Of a stretch of DNA of 64,000 bases, positions 56,613 through 64,000 are shown one piece after another. Below the pieces are notes generated by a model. It was given only the letters and a program-made list of their open reading frames with translations. It was not told the DNA's origin and ran no database searches. The stretch is from the NCBI GenBank assembly GCA_017403985.1, contig JAFRDE010000020.1:62001-126000 (forward strand), read 5' to 3'. The DNA comes from Ruminococcus sp. Its GTDB lineage: Bacteria; Bacillota; Clostridia; Oscillospirales; Acutalibacteraceae. Within the stretch, counting starts at the first letter, position 1, and every line of letters starts with the position of its first letter. The position numbers were made by a program, and so were the translations under genes.

Positions 56613-57470
56613 ATGGAAATCAGACTGCAAAAGGATAACGAAGAGGTCATCCGCGGTCTCGTCAGCTCCGGTCGGATCCCGCACACCGTCATCATCGAGG
56701 GCGGCAACAGCGAAGAGCGCAAATGCGCCGCCGTATTGCTGGCGGCGGGAGCCGTCTGCCGTGAAAAAGACCGTCCGTGCCTGTGCTGCAATGCGTGCCG
56801 CAAGGTGCTCGACGGCTTTCATCCCGACGTCTTCATCCCCGAACCGAGCAAAAACCTCAAAAGCGGCATCCTGTCGCTCAAGGATCTGCGCGATCTCTAT
56901 CTCTCGCAGATGAGCATCAAGCCGAACGAGGCGGACGTCAAGGCGTATCTCTTCATCGACGCGGACAAGCTGCTGCGCGAGGATTCACAGAACGCGCTGC
57001 TCAAAACCATCGAGGAGCCGCCGCAGAATCTGCTGTTCGTCTTCACGGTCGAAAGCGCGAAGTCGATGCTGCTGACGGTGCGCTCGCGCTCGCGCGTCAT
57101 CACGCTCCGTCACACGTTCAGCGCCGACGAAGAGGCTGAACAAGCCGCTTCATCCATCATCGACGGCGTCATCTCGCTGTATGAATACGACCTGCTCAAG
57201 ACGCTGTCCGCGCTGACTGATAAACAGGCGCTCAAGGACGCTCTCGGCGTCTTTGTCGAAAAGCTCAGACAGGCGCTGAGCTTCTACAGCGGTATCGATA
57301 CCGCGGATCCCGACGTCAAAAAGCTGACCCGCAAGCTCGACCGCGCCCGCGTGATCGCGCTGATCGGCGTCACCAACGAGGCTGTCGGCAAGCTCAAAAC
57401 CAACGTTAACCTGCAGCTGCTGCAAACGTGGCTGTCATCACAATACAGGAGGATTACATGGCAGAAGTAA
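56613..57470 (+). CDS. holB: DNA polymerase III subunit delta'
   Basis: From the Met at 56613 the 285-residue product matches the clamp-loader delta' subunit: four zinc-binding cysteines (REKDRPCLCCNACRKV), the AAA+ sensor 1/Walker B region AYLFIDADKLLREDSQNALLKTIEEPP and the late SR motif TVRSRSRVI, in which the usual Cys is Ser. The Walker A is degenerate (IEGGNSEERK), as expected for a subunit that does not use ATP. It overlaps ricT by 13 bp, the usual clostridial order. Confidence 0.92.
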   Translation: MEIRLQKDNEEVIRGLVSSGRIPHTVIIEGGNSEERKCAAVLLAAGAVCREKDRPCLCCNACRKVLDGFHPDVFIPEPSKNLKSGILSLKDLRDLYLSQMSIKPNEADVKAYLFIDADKLLREDSQNALLKTIEEPPQNLLFVFTVESAKSMLLTVRSRSRVITLRHTFSADEEAEQAASSIIDGVISLYEYDLLKTLSALTDKQALKDALGVFVEKLRQALSFYSGIDTADPDVKKLTRKLDRARVIALIGVTNEAVGKLKTNVNLQLLQTWLSSQYRRITWQK

Positions 57471-58330
57471 TCGGCGTAAGATTCAAAGAGGTAGGCAAGG
57501 TCTACTACTTTGACCCCAATAAACTCAAACTCAAACAGGACGCTGTCGTCATCGTCGAGACCTCACGCGGTATCGAATGCGGCAGAGTCGCCATCGCCAA
57601 TAAAGAAGTCCCCGACGAGGAGATCGTCCATCCTTTGAAGAAGGTCATCCGCGTCGCGACTAAGGACGATATGCGCAAATTAGAGGAAAACGCCCGCAAG
57701 GAAAAGGAAGCGCTGAAGATCTGTGAGCAGAAGGTCGCGGAGCACGGGCTGGAAATGAAGCTCGTCGACGTGGAATACACCTTTGATAACTCGAAGATCC
57801 TGTTCTACTTTACCGCTGACGGCAGAGTCGACTTCCGCGCGCTGGTCAAGGATCTCGCGTCCGTCTTCCGCACCCGCATCGAACTCAGACAGATCGGCGT
57901 ACGCGACGAGAGCAAGATGCTCGGCGGCCTCGGCGTATGCGGCAGACCCTTCTGCTGTTCGTCCTTCCTCGGCGAGTTCCACCCCGTATCCATCAAGATG
58001 GCGAAGGAGCAGGGGCTGTCCCTCTCCCCCACCAAGATCTCCGGCACCTGCGGCAGGCTGATGTGCTGCTTAAAATATGAACAGGAGGCGTACTCCGACC
58101 TCTTGAAGCACACCCCCAAGGTAGGCGCGATCGTCAAGACCCCGCTGGGCAGAGGTCTGGTCGTGGAAAGCAACCTACTGACCCGCACGCTCAAGGTCAA
58201 GATGGACAACACGCCCGACGACGCCGCTCCCCAGACCTTCAAGGTCAAGGAGGTACGCATCGTCAAGGACGGCTACATCAAGGTCAACAAGAAAGAGATC
58301 GAGGAGCTGAAACAGCTCGAGGACCAGTAG
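57458..58330 (+). CDS. ricT: PSP1 domain protein RicT (YaaT)
   Basis: The ATG at 57458 follows AGGAGG by 5 nt, inside the end of holB. The 290-residue protein has a PSP1 domain (about 60-145) and the iron-sulfur cysteine set GVCGRPFCCSSF and CGRLMCC. In Bacillus the Ric complex (RicA/F/T) directs RNase Y-dependent RNA processing and affects sporulation phosphorelay. The C-terminal KOW-like stretch and acidic tail are usual. The terminator lies in the repeat at 58391-58427. Confidence 0.95.
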   Translation: MAEVIGVRFKEVGKVYYFDPNKLKLKQDAVVIVETSRGIECGRVAIANKEVPDEEIVHPLKKVIRVATKDDMRKLEENARKEKEALKICEQKVAEHGLEMKLVDVEYTFDNSKILFYFTADGRVDFRALVKDLASVFRTRIELRQIGVRDESKMLGGLGVCGRPFCCSSFLGEFHPVSIKMAKEQGLSLSPTKISGTCGRLMCCLKYEQEAYSDLLKHTPKVGAIVKTPLGRGLVVESNLLTRTLKVKMDNTPDDAAPQTFKVKEVRIVKDGYIKVNKKEIEELKQLEDQ

Positions 58331-58331
58331 A

Positions 58332-58525
58332 ATAATTAGGAATTTTGGGAAACGCTGACGCGTTTTGATTTGTAATAACGACATATAAAAACGTCTGCAG
58401 CTCTATGATATTGCTGTAGACGTTTTTCCTGTATACGACGTTTATTGTCTGGTATTTTAGGAATCGGGTGCGGGCAGCGCCCGCCCTTAATTCCTCATTC
58501 CTCATTCCTCATTCCTCACTAAATT
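58332..58525. repeat. Modular repeat with central terminator hairpin, copy 4
   Basis: Order: AATTAGGAATTTTGG, AAACGCTGACGCGTTT hairpin, ACGTCTGCAGC..GCTGTAGACGT with TTTTT (58391-58427), CGGGTGCGGGCAGCGCCCGCC, then TTCCTCA strings. The central hairpin is the only terminator candidate for holB-ricT. Confidence 0.85.
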
Positions 58526-58567
58526 AGATTTCTCCGGTTAGCATATGATAATTTTTTAAACAAGACC

Positions 58568-58595
58568 TTGATTTTTTCAGCGGTTGTGCTACAAT
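58568..58595 (+). promoter_or_regulatory. Sigma-A promoter of the ferredoxin gene
   Basis: TTGATT (58568-58573) and TACAAT (58590-58595) with a 16-bp spacer, 28 bp before the start codon. Confidence 0.7.
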
Positions 58596-58623
58596 GTAGG
58601 CAACAACTATAAGGAGGTTCATT

Positions 58624-58794
58624 ATGGCTTATAAAATTTCTGATGATTGCATTTCCTGCGGTGCTTGCGCTGACGAGTGCCCTGTAAGCGCTATTTCCGA
58701 GGGCGATACCCAGTACCAGATCGACGCTGATGCTTGCATCGAGTGCGGCGCTTGTGCTGACGCTTGCCCTGTTGGCGCTCCTGCTGCAGAGTAA
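58624..58794 (+). CDS. 2[4Fe-4S] ferredoxin, clostridial type
   Basis: This 56-residue electron carrier begins MAYKISDDCISCGACADECP and has a second cluster motif, CIECGACADACP. Each half is the CxxCxxCxxxCP pattern, so two [4Fe-4S] clusters are held. It serves pyruvate:ferredoxin oxidoreductase, hydrogenase and related low-potential enzymes. AAGGAGG precedes the ATG. Own promoter and strong terminator make it a single-gene, presumably highly expressed unit. Confidence 0.97.
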   Translation: MAYKISDDCISCGACADECPVSAISEGDTQYQIDADACIECGACADACPVGAPAAE

Positions 58795-58810
58795 TTGAAG
58801 CAAAAAACGA

Positions 58811-58839
58811 CCGAGGCGAACGCCTCGGTTATTTTTTTT
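58811..58839 (+). terminator. Intrinsic terminator of the ferredoxin gene
   Basis: CCGAGGCG-AA-CGCCTCGG followed by TTATTTTTTTT. Confidence 0.9.
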
Positions 58840-58843
58840 GCCG

Positions 58844-58872
58844 TTTACAAGAAGAAATCTATATGGTAAAAT
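58844..58872 (+). promoter_or_regulatory. Sigma-A promoter of the trmN-like gene
   Basis: TTTACA (58844-58849) and TAAAAT (58867-58872) with a 17-bp spacer, directly behind the ferredoxin terminator. Confidence 0.65.
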
Positions 58873-58912
58873 GATGGTAAATGAAATGATAATTGTGAAA
58901 GGAGGATTTGCC

Positions 58913-59740
58913 ATGCGCCTGGAACCGCTCGGAAACGGCGTTGAGGTCTACGTTACCGACGCCCATCATTTTTCCACCGATACGATACTGCTGGCGCATT
59001 TCGCCGCCGTAAAAAACGGTGAGCGCGTCGTCGAGCTGGGTACCGGCTGCGGCACGATCCCCCTTTTACTGATCCGCGAGCATACGCCAAAGGATATCAT
59101 CGCGATCGATATCCAAGAGGAAGCGATCGGACTTTTGCAAAAGAGTATCGCGCATAACCTGAACAAGGCTGATTATTCGGTTTCTCCCTCCGGTCGATCA
59201 AATCATACAATTCCTCAGTCGCCGGTCGGCGACAGCTCCCTTTCCCAAAGGGAGCCTTGCGCAAGAGCTGCGATCATCCGACCGGTTTTGGAGAATATTA
59301 AAAATATCCAAGCAAGCTTGCCCGCCGGAGAAACAGACCTCGTGATCTGCAACCCGCCGTATAAGCTCGGCGGCTCGGGGATACAAAGCCCCGACGCGGC
59401 GAAGAATATCGCCCTGCATGAGACGGAATGTACGCTCGACGATATATGCGCGGCGGCAAACCGTCTGCTGCGGTTCGGCGGGCGGTTCGTCATCTGTCAG
59501 CGTCCCGAACGGCTGACAGACGTGCTGAGTTCACTCAGGGCGCACGATATGGAGCCTAAGCGCCTGCGTTTTGTTCAGGGCAGAGCCGGCAAAGCGCCGA
59601 AGCTCTTTTTATGCGAAGCCAAGCGCGGCGCGAAACCCGGATATATGGACGTCCTCCCTGCGCTGATCATCGAGGATGAAAACGGATTCACCGCCGAGAT
59701 GAGAGAAATCTACGGAACCTATAAGGATGAACACTGTTAA
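58913..59740 (+). CDS. tRNA1(Val) adenine-37 N6-methyltransferase-like protein with in-frame repeat insertion
   Basis: The ATG at 58913 (GAAAGGAGG upstream) gives 275 residues. The SAM motif is VVELGTGCGTIPLLL and the amino-methyltransferase motif is VICNPPYKLGGSG, as in TrmN6/YfiC. Residues ~89-116 (VSPSGRSNHTIPQSPVGDSS and on) are encoded by an 80-bp dispersed repeat at 59179-59258, without breaking the frame. Relatives lack such a segment, to my knowledge. The insertion lies between the acidic SAM loop and NPPY, probably in a surface loop. rsmI follows, as is common. Confidence 0.88.
   Translation: MRLEPLGNGVEVYVTDAHHFSTDTILLAHFAAVKNGERVVELGTGCGTIPLLLIREHTPKDIIAIDIQEEAIGLLQKSIAHNLNKADYSVSPSGRSNHTIPQSPVGDSSLSQREPCARAAIIRPVLENIKNIQASLPAGETDLVICNPPYKLGGSGIQSPDAAKNIALHETECTLDDICAAANRLLRFGGRFVICQRPERLTDVLSSLRAHDMEPKRLRFVQGRAGKAPKLFLCEAKRGAKPGYMDVLPALIIEDENGFTAEMREIYGTYKDEHC
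59179..59258. repeat. AAGGCTCCCTTT-family element inside a coding region
   Basis: In reverse orientation it begins AAGGCTCCCTTTGGGAAAGG and continues with GAGCTGTCGCC, like the left end of the element at 36680. The other end reads ACCGGAGGGAGAAACC. It leaves the methyltransferase frame open. Confidence 0.8.
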
Positions 59741-59805
59741 GCCTCCCTTTTCTAAGGGAGGTGGCGCGCAGCGCCGGAGGGTTGCCGCAAAGCGGCTTTC
59801 CTGCG
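59738..59805. repeat. AAGGCTCCCTTT-family half element before rsmI
   Basis: TAAGCCTCCCTTTTCTAAGG and CGCAGCGCCGGAGGGTTGCCG form hairpins. The first bases include the TAA stop of the methyltransferase gene. Confidence 0.75.
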
Positions 59806-59822
59806 TTTATGAAAGGATTATT

Positions 59823-60644
59823 ATGAGCAACACACTATACGTCGTCGGCACACCGATCGGCAACATGAGCGATATGACGCCCCGCGCGGTCGAGACCCTG
59901 CAGCAGGTGGATTTCATCGCCGCCGAGGATACGCGCGTGACCGTCAAGCTGCTGAATCACTTCGGCATCAAAAAACCGATGATCAGCTACTTTGAACACA
60001 ATAAACACGAAAAAGGAAAACAGATCATCGACCGCATCCTCTCGGGCGAGAGCTGCGCCATCGTCACCGACGCGGGGATGCCGTGCATCAGCGATCCCGG
60101 CGAAGACCTGATCAAACAGTGCGAAGAGGCGGGCGTCAAAACCGTGGTCGTACCCGGTCCGAGCGCCGTGATCTCGGCGCTGGCGGTATCGGGTCTGGAA
60201 ACGGGCAGATTCACCTTTGAGGGCTTTTTGTCCGTCAACAAAAAGAGCCGCTCCGAACACCTTGAGAGCCTGTTGCAGGAGCGCCGCACGATGATCTTTT
60301 ACGAAGCGCCGCACAAGCTGCCGAATACCTTAAAAGACCTGTACGCGACCTTCGGTGACCGAAAGCTGACGATCGCAAGAGAGCTGACCAAGGTACATGA
60401 GGAGATCATCCGCACCACGACCAAAGAAGCGGCACGGCAATACGCGGACGGCTCTCTCAAAGGCGAGATCGTGCTGGTTTTAGAGGGCAGGAAGGAAACG
60501 GAAAAAGCTGAGATATCCCTTTCCGACGCCGTCGCCTACGCGCAGTCATTAATCGACAACGGTATGCGTCCCACCGACGCCGCTAAGGAGGCGGCAGCCA
60601 TGGCGGGGCTGAAAAAGAACGATATCTATAAGGAATTGATGTAA
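59823..60644 (+). CDS. rsmI: 16S rRNA (cytidine(1402)-2'-O)-methyltransferase
   Basis: The ATG at 59823 (GAAAGGA upstream) gives 273 residues. The enzyme 2'-O-methylates C1402 in the ribosomal P site. It has the tetrapyrrole-methylase-like fold with LYVVGTPIGNMSDMT, AEDTRVT, ISYFEHN, DAGMPCISDPGEDLI and VPGPSAVI. The open frame reaches back into the repeat at 59738, but no ribosome binding site supports an earlier start. folC follows after 27 bp. Confidence 0.96.
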   Translation: MSNTLYVVGTPIGNMSDMTPRAVETLQQVDFIAAEDTRVTVKLLNHFGIKKPMISYFEHNKHEKGKQIIDRILSGESCAIVTDAGMPCISDPGEDLIKQCEEAGVKTVVVPGPSAVISALAVSGLETGRFTFEGFLSVNKKSRSEHLESLLQERRTMIFYEAPHKLPNTLKDLYATFGDRKLTIARELTKVHEEIIRTTTKEAARQYADGSLKGEIVLVLEGRKETEKAEISLSDAVAYAQSLIDNGMRPTDAAKEAAAMAGLKKNDIYKELM

Positions 60645-60671
60645 ACAAGACTGACGATAAAGGAGATCTTT

Positions 60672-61934
60672 ATGACCTACGAAGACAGCTTACGCTTCAT
60701 CTATTCGCTCGACAAATACGGCTCGCGGCCCGGACTCGACAGAATCAGAAAACTGTTCCGCCTCATCCCCGGGCTGACGGGACAGAAATTCGTCCATATC
60801 GCCGGCACCAACGGCAAGGGCTCCGTCTGCGCGATGCTCAGCGCCGTGACGGCAAAGGCGGGATATAAAACGGGGATGTTCACCTCCCCCGCCGTCGTCG
60901 ATATCCGTGAGCGTATACAGATCAATAACCATATGGTCGGGAAAGAAACCTTCGCCGCGGCGGTAGAGGCGCTCAAGCCGCTCGTGGAACAGCTCAACGC
61001 CGACGGCACCGTGATCACAGAGTTCGAGTTCTTCACCGCGCTGGGTTTCTACATCTTCAAAGAAGAAAAATGCGATATCGTCTTCTGTGAAGCGGGGATG
61101 GGCGGCTTACAGGACGCCACCAACCTCATCCCCTATCCGCTTTGCTCGGTGATCACCCGCATCGACCTTGACCACACCGCTTTTCTCGGCGAATCGATCG
61201 AGGCGATCGCCTTCCAGAAAGCGGGTATCATCAAAAGCTATTCGACCGCCGTCGTCGCCCCGCAGGTGCGCGAGGCGTACGCCGTGATTGAGCAGAAAGC
61301 GAGAGAGGAACACAACACCCTCTACCGCGCCGAGGACGTGCGCCTGACGGTCACCGACAAAAGCCGCGGCGGCACGCGTTTTATCTACCGCGACGTCGAA
61401 ATGCTCCTGCCGCAGATCGGCGCTCACCAGATCGATAACCTGCGCTGCGCGCTCGCGGTGATCGAGGTGCTGCAAAAAGAGCATCATATGACGATCTCTG
61501 CCGAAAATATCCGCGACGGTCTCAAAGAGCTGCGCCATCCCGCGCGCTTTGAAAAGCTGCGCGACGATCCAACGGTGATACTCGACGGTGCCCACAACCC
61601 CAACGGACTGCATGCGTTCGCCCGCGCGGTACGCACCTACTACCCCGACGGCGACAAAACGCTGATCATCGGGATGCTCGCCGATAAGGACAGCCGCGTG
61701 CTGAGTTATCTCGACGGGCTGTTCACCCGCGTCATCGCCGTCGATATCAACAACCCCAGAGCGCTGCCCGCCGAAGATCTGGCAAGGCGGCTGGGTGGTA
61801 TCGCGGAAAGCGTCGAGGTGATATCCGACCCGAAAGCGGCGTATGAAAAAGCGCTGACATACGGCGGCGATATCTTCATCTGCGGTTCGCTGTACCTCGC
61901 CCGCGAGATCAGACCGGCTGTTTTGAATAAATAA
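60672..61934 (+). CDS. folC: Folylpolyglutamate synthase / dihydrofolate synthase
   Basis: This 420-residue Mur-ligase-type enzyme adds glutamate to folates and makes dihydrofolate from dihydropteroate. The P-loop is AGTNGKGSVCAML (about 43-55), then EFEFFTALGFYIF, the EAGMGG metal site and the C-terminal DGAHNPNG. AAGGAGA precedes the ATG. It ends the trmN-rsmI-folC run with a terminator at 61966-62001. Confidence 0.95.
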   Translation: MTYEDSLRFIYSLDKYGSRPGLDRIRKLFRLIPGLTGQKFVHIAGTNGKGSVCAMLSAVTAKAGYKTGMFTSPAVVDIRERIQINNHMVGKETFAAAVEALKPLVEQLNADGTVITEFEFFTALGFYIFKEEKCDIVFCEAGMGGLQDATNLIPYPLCSVITRIDLDHTAFLGESIEAIAFQKAGIIKSYSTAVVAPQVREAYAVIEQKAREEHNTLYRAEDVRLTVTDKSRGGTRFIYRDVEMLLPQIGAHQIDNLRCALAVIEVLQKEHHMTISAENIRDGLKELRHPARFEKLRDDPTVILDGAHNPNGLHAFARAVRTYYPDGDKTLIIGMLADKDSRVLSYLDGLFTRVIAVDINNPRALPAEDLARRLGGIAESVEVISDPKAAYEKALTYGGDIFICGSLYLAREIRPAVLNK

Positions 61935-61965
61935 AGCCTGTCCGTCAAAAATCAGCATATTATTC

Positions 61966-62001
61966 AAGCCTATCCTGATAGAATCGGGGTAGGCTTTTTT
62001 A
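61966..62001 (+). terminator. Intrinsic terminator of folC
   Basis: AAGCCTATCC pairs with GGGGTAGGCTT and is followed by TTTTTT. Confidence 0.85.
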
Positions 62002-62002
62002 G

Positions 62003-62250
62003 TTAGGAATGAGGAATTAGGAATTTCGGGAAACGCTGACGCGTTTTAAATTGAAATAACAACATAAAAAAGTAATGTCCGCGACTCTTTGATAAGCTGC
62101 TGACATTTTTCTTTTCCTGTTTATGTCATTGCGAGGGAGCTTGCGACCGTGGCAATCCCACAAAGAGGAGCAGCACCCTTCTCATAATGACTTTTTTTCG
62201 GGTGCGGGCAGCGCCCGCCATTCATTCCTCATTCCTAATTCCTCATTTAA
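62003..62250. repeat. Modular repeat copy 5 with a nested GTCATTGCGAGG element
   Basis: Order: AGTTAGGAATGAGGAATTAG, AAACGCTGACGCGTTT, ATGTCCGCG..TGCTGACAT with TTTTT (62075-62111), a 67-bp GTCATTGCGAGG-family element (62125-62191), GGGTGCGGGCAGCGCCCGCC, then CATTCCTAATTCC strings. It fills the whole region between folC and spoIIAA, so the spoIIA promoter must lie in it or upstream. Confidence 0.8.
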
Positions 62251-62261
62251 AAGGAGGTACC

Positions 62262-62564
62262 ATGGTCAATATCACATACAACGACAACACGGTCACCGCA
62301 AAGCTGTACGGCGAGATCGATCACCATGTCGCGCCCGGAATACGGGGCGAGATCGACGCGAAGTGCGAGAGCTGCCGTCCGCGAAAGCTGATCCTCGACT
62401 TCTCAAAGGTAGGATTCATGGACAGCTCGGGCATCGGGCTGGTTATGGGGCGATACCGCATGATCTCCTTGCTCGGCGGCAGACTCGAGGTCGTGAACGT
62501 CCCGCCGAATCTCAAGAAAATCTTTGTCCTGTCGGGGCTCGAAAACTTGGGGGTGATGAAATGA
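62262..62564 (+). CDS. spoIIAA: Anti-sigma F factor antagonist SpoIIAA
   Basis: The ATG at 62262 (AAGGAGG, 4 nt) gives 100 residues with a STAS fold. FMDSSGIGLVMGRY holds the serine phosphorylated by SpoIIAB (Ser55/56). When dephosphorylated it binds SpoIIAB and frees sigma F in the forespore. Its stop overlaps the spoIIAB start by 4 bp. Confidence 0.96.
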   Translation: MVNITYNDNTVTAKLYGEIDHHVAPGIRGEIDAKCESCRPRKLILDFSKVGFMDSSGIGLVMGRYRMISLLGGRLEVVNVPPNLKKIFVLSGLENLGVMK

Positions 62565-63007
62565 ATATCGTCAACAGCATGAAGCTGAGCTTTATCTCCA
62601 AAAGCGCGAACGAGAGCTTCGCGCGCGCGGCGGTCGCGGCGTTTCTGCTGCCGCTCGATCCGACCGTCGCCGAGATCGCCGACGTCAAGACCGCCGTATC
62701 GGAGGCGGTCACCAACGCGATCGTCCACGGTTACCCCGACACGTTCGGTACCGTGTACATCGACATGAAGCTGACGGATACGGGCAAAGCGATCATCAAA
62801 ATACGCGACAAGGGCGTAGGTATCCCCGATATTGAAAAGGCGATGGAACCGCTGTACACTACCTCCTCGGACGAGCGCGCGGGCTTGGGCTTCGCGGTCA
62901 TGCAGAGCTTTACGGACAGCGTCAAAGTGCGCTCAACCGTCGGGAAAGGCACGACCGTCACGCTCGAAAAGAACATCATCCGCGCCGCGACACATGGACA
63001 GAAATGA
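62561..63007 (+). CDS. spoIIAB: Anti-sigma F factor SpoIIAB (serine kinase)
   Basis: This 148-residue GHKL kinase binds and silences sigma F and phosphorylates SpoIIAA. The N box is EAVTNAIVHGY (48-58), the G1 box is IRDKGVGIPD and the G2 region is DERAGLGFAVM. Translation is coupled to both neighbours by overlaps of 4 and 14 bp. Its presence with SpoIIAA and SigF shows a standard forespore switch. Confidence 0.97.
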   Translation: MNIVNSMKLSFISKSANESFARAAVAAFLLPLDPTVAEIADVKTAVSEAVTNAIVHGYPDTFGTVYIDMKLTDTGKAIIKIRDKGVGIPDIEKAMEPLYTTSSDERAGLGFAVMQSFTDSVKVRSTVGKGTTVTLEKNIIRAATHGQK

Positions 63008-63659
63008 GCTGATCCGGCACAATCTGCGGCTCGTCCACGCCTGCGCTCACCGCTTCGAGGGAAAAGGGATCGAATATGACGACCTGTTTTCGGCGGGATG
63101 CGTCGGGCTGGTCAAGGCGGCGGACCGCTTTGACGAAGAGAAGGGTTTTCGCTTTTCCACTTACGCCGTACCGGTGATCCTCGGCGAGATCCGGCAGCTT
63201 TTCCGTTCGGGAGGCAGTATCAAAATCTCGCGTTCCCTGCAGGAGCTGAGTATCCGCGCCAAAAAGATATGCGAAGCGTACCGTAAAGAGCACGACGGGG
63301 AAATAACCATCACCGCCCTCGCCGAAAAGCTCGGCGTAGACGCGTATCAGGCGGCTCAAGCCCTGAACGCCTCGCGGGCTGTCCTATCCCTTTCGTATGA
63401 CGACGGAGATAATGATACGGATCCAAAGGCGCTCGTGTCCGATATCCCCGTCCCCTCGCATGAGGAAACGCTGACCGAACGCATGGCGCTCAAACAGGCG
63501 CTGAACGCGCTGGCCGATGACGACCGCGACCTGATCGCCATGCGGTATTTTCAGCACAAGACCCAGCAGCAGACCGCGGATCAGCTCGGGACGACACAGG
63601 TGCAGATATCGCGCCGCGAGAAGAAGATACTGATAAAAATGCGGATGATGCTGATATAA
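62994..63659 (+). CDS. sigF: RNA polymerase sporulation sigma factor SigF
   Basis: This 221-residue sigma-70 protein lacks region 1 and has region 2 (DLFSAGCVGLVKAADRFDEE ... FSTYAVPVILGEIRQLFR), region 3 (about 90-150) and a region 4 helix-turn-helix (KTQQQTADQLGTTQVQISRR). It directs early forespore genes. The ATG at 62994 lies in the end of spoIIAB, the normal operon order. A bidirectional terminator separates it from metA. Confidence 0.97.
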   Translation: MDRNELIRHNLRLVHACAHRFEGKGIEYDDLFSAGCVGLVKAADRFDEEKGFRFSTYAVPVILGEIRQLFRSGGSIKISRSLQELSIRAKKICEAYRKEHDGEITITALAEKLGVDAYQAAQALNASRAVLSLSYDDGDNDTDPKALVSDIPVPSHEETLTERMALKQALNALADDDRDLIAMRYFQHKTQQQTADQLGTTQVQISRREKKILIKMRMMLI

Positions 63660-63690
63660 AAAAGCCGGCCCTCACGGGTCGGCTTCATTT
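63659..63690. terminator. Bidirectional terminator between sigF and metA
   Basis: AAGCCGGCCC-TCAC-GGGTCGGCTT, with T residues on the plus side (CATTT) and a run of T on the minus side. Confidence 0.7.
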
Positions 63691-64000
63691 CAATCATAAT
63701 ACATCTTTTTCAAGTCCTCGAGGTTATACGGCGTTTGCTGATACAGATAGTAGTTCAGCCAGTTCGCGTACAACAGCGACGCGTGTGAGCGCCACGTCAT
63801 CACGGGCTTGCGGTTGACGTTATTATCAGGGAAGTAGTTGTAGGGCATCTGGATATCGATCCCCTTCTCCACGTCGCGGTAATACTCCTTGGCGAGGGTA
63901 TCATAGTCGTACTCGCAGTGACCGAGCAGATAGAACTCTCTGCCGTTCTTGGAGCAGATGATCGCGACGCCTGCCTTTTTGGAGGTCGCGAGGATCTCCA
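63690..64000 (-). CDS. metA: Homoserine O-acyltransferase MetA, C-terminal part (runs off right edge)
   Basis: About 102 residues up to the stop at 63690 match the end of MetA, which acylates homoserine at the start of methionine synthesis. Seen are [19 protein letters not shown] with the catalytic-site histidine, [13 protein letters not shown] and [19 protein letters not shown]. Whether acetyl- or succinyl-CoA is used depends on a residue outside the window. Confidence 0.93.
   Translation of the reverse strand, partial: EILATSKKAGVAIICSKNGREFYLLGHCEYDYDTLAKEYYRDVEKGIDIQMPYNYFPDNNVNRKPVMTWRSHASLLYANWLNYYLYQQTPYNLEDLKKMYYD

Overview
The window looks like a chromosomal segment of an anaerobic, spore-forming Firmicute of moderately high GC, most likely an Oscillospiraceae/Ruminococcaceae-type gut clostridium. 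The evidence is a complete spoIIAA-spoIIAB-sigF operon, rubrerythrin plus superoxide reductase, a clostridial 2[4Fe-4S] ferredoxin, split transketolase, strong AGGAGG ribosome binding sites, and TEAPTEAP-type cell-wall protein linkers. No CRISPR array, complete insertion sequence or prophage is visible.

Layout. 1-14.6 kb is the accessory part. It holds an oxygen-defence operon (dfx, rbr and an aldo/keto reductase cut by the left edge), a DUF3793/HMA pair behind a strong promoter with DtxR-like dyads, a MacB/FtsX-type exporter, a hybrid sensor kinase translationally coupled to a solute-binding lipoprotein, and two methyltransferases. Decay is concentrated here: an aldo/keto reductase with an internal deletion, a truncated ABC permease, a junction that beheads two divergent genes (Cthe_2159-like and ZIP), a one-base frameshift in a membrane methyltransferase, and an array of tRNA-Thr 3'-end fragments beside the intact tRNA-Thr(CGU). 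14.6-22.8 kb: an XRE regulator, rpsO-pnp, sbcD-sbcC and a low-molecular-weight phosphatase. 22.8-35.7 kb, mostly minus strand: NSS transporter, EEP and FkbM proteins, a secreted metallo-beta-lactamase-fold protein, an AraC regulator, ABC-F, EamA, an asparaginase-like protein and split transketolase. 35.9-41.5 kb: coaX with an ECF S component (probable pantothenate uptake and activation), an SDR, and trkH-trkA. 41.7-48 kb: secA-gltX and glnS. 48-56 kb: a class B PBP with an FHA-SEDS fusion, an L,D-transpeptidase, hflX, and an unrecognised three-gene set of small proteins. 56-64 kb: phosphodiesterase, holB-ricT, ferredoxin, trmN-like methyltransferase, rsmI, folC, the spoIIA operon, and the 3' end of metA.

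The most unusual property is the density of short non-coding dispersed repeats, in at least four families. (1) 110-145 bp palindromic elements with GTCATTGCGAGG ends. (2) ~110 bp elements with GTAGGGACG ends. (3) elements with an AAGGCTCCCTTT..GGGAG end. (4) a modular repeat built from AGGAAT-type strings, a small TGAC-loop hairpin, a terminator-like hairpin, and a GGGTGCGGGCAGCGCCCGCC block. In family 4 the hairpins differ between copies by compensatory changes, which suggests selection on structure; several copies sit where a gene needs a terminator. The repeats also edit proteins: they supply the C-termini of DUF3793, HMA and CoaX, insert about 27 residues in frame into a tRNA methyltransferase, and nest inside one another upstream of spoIIAA.
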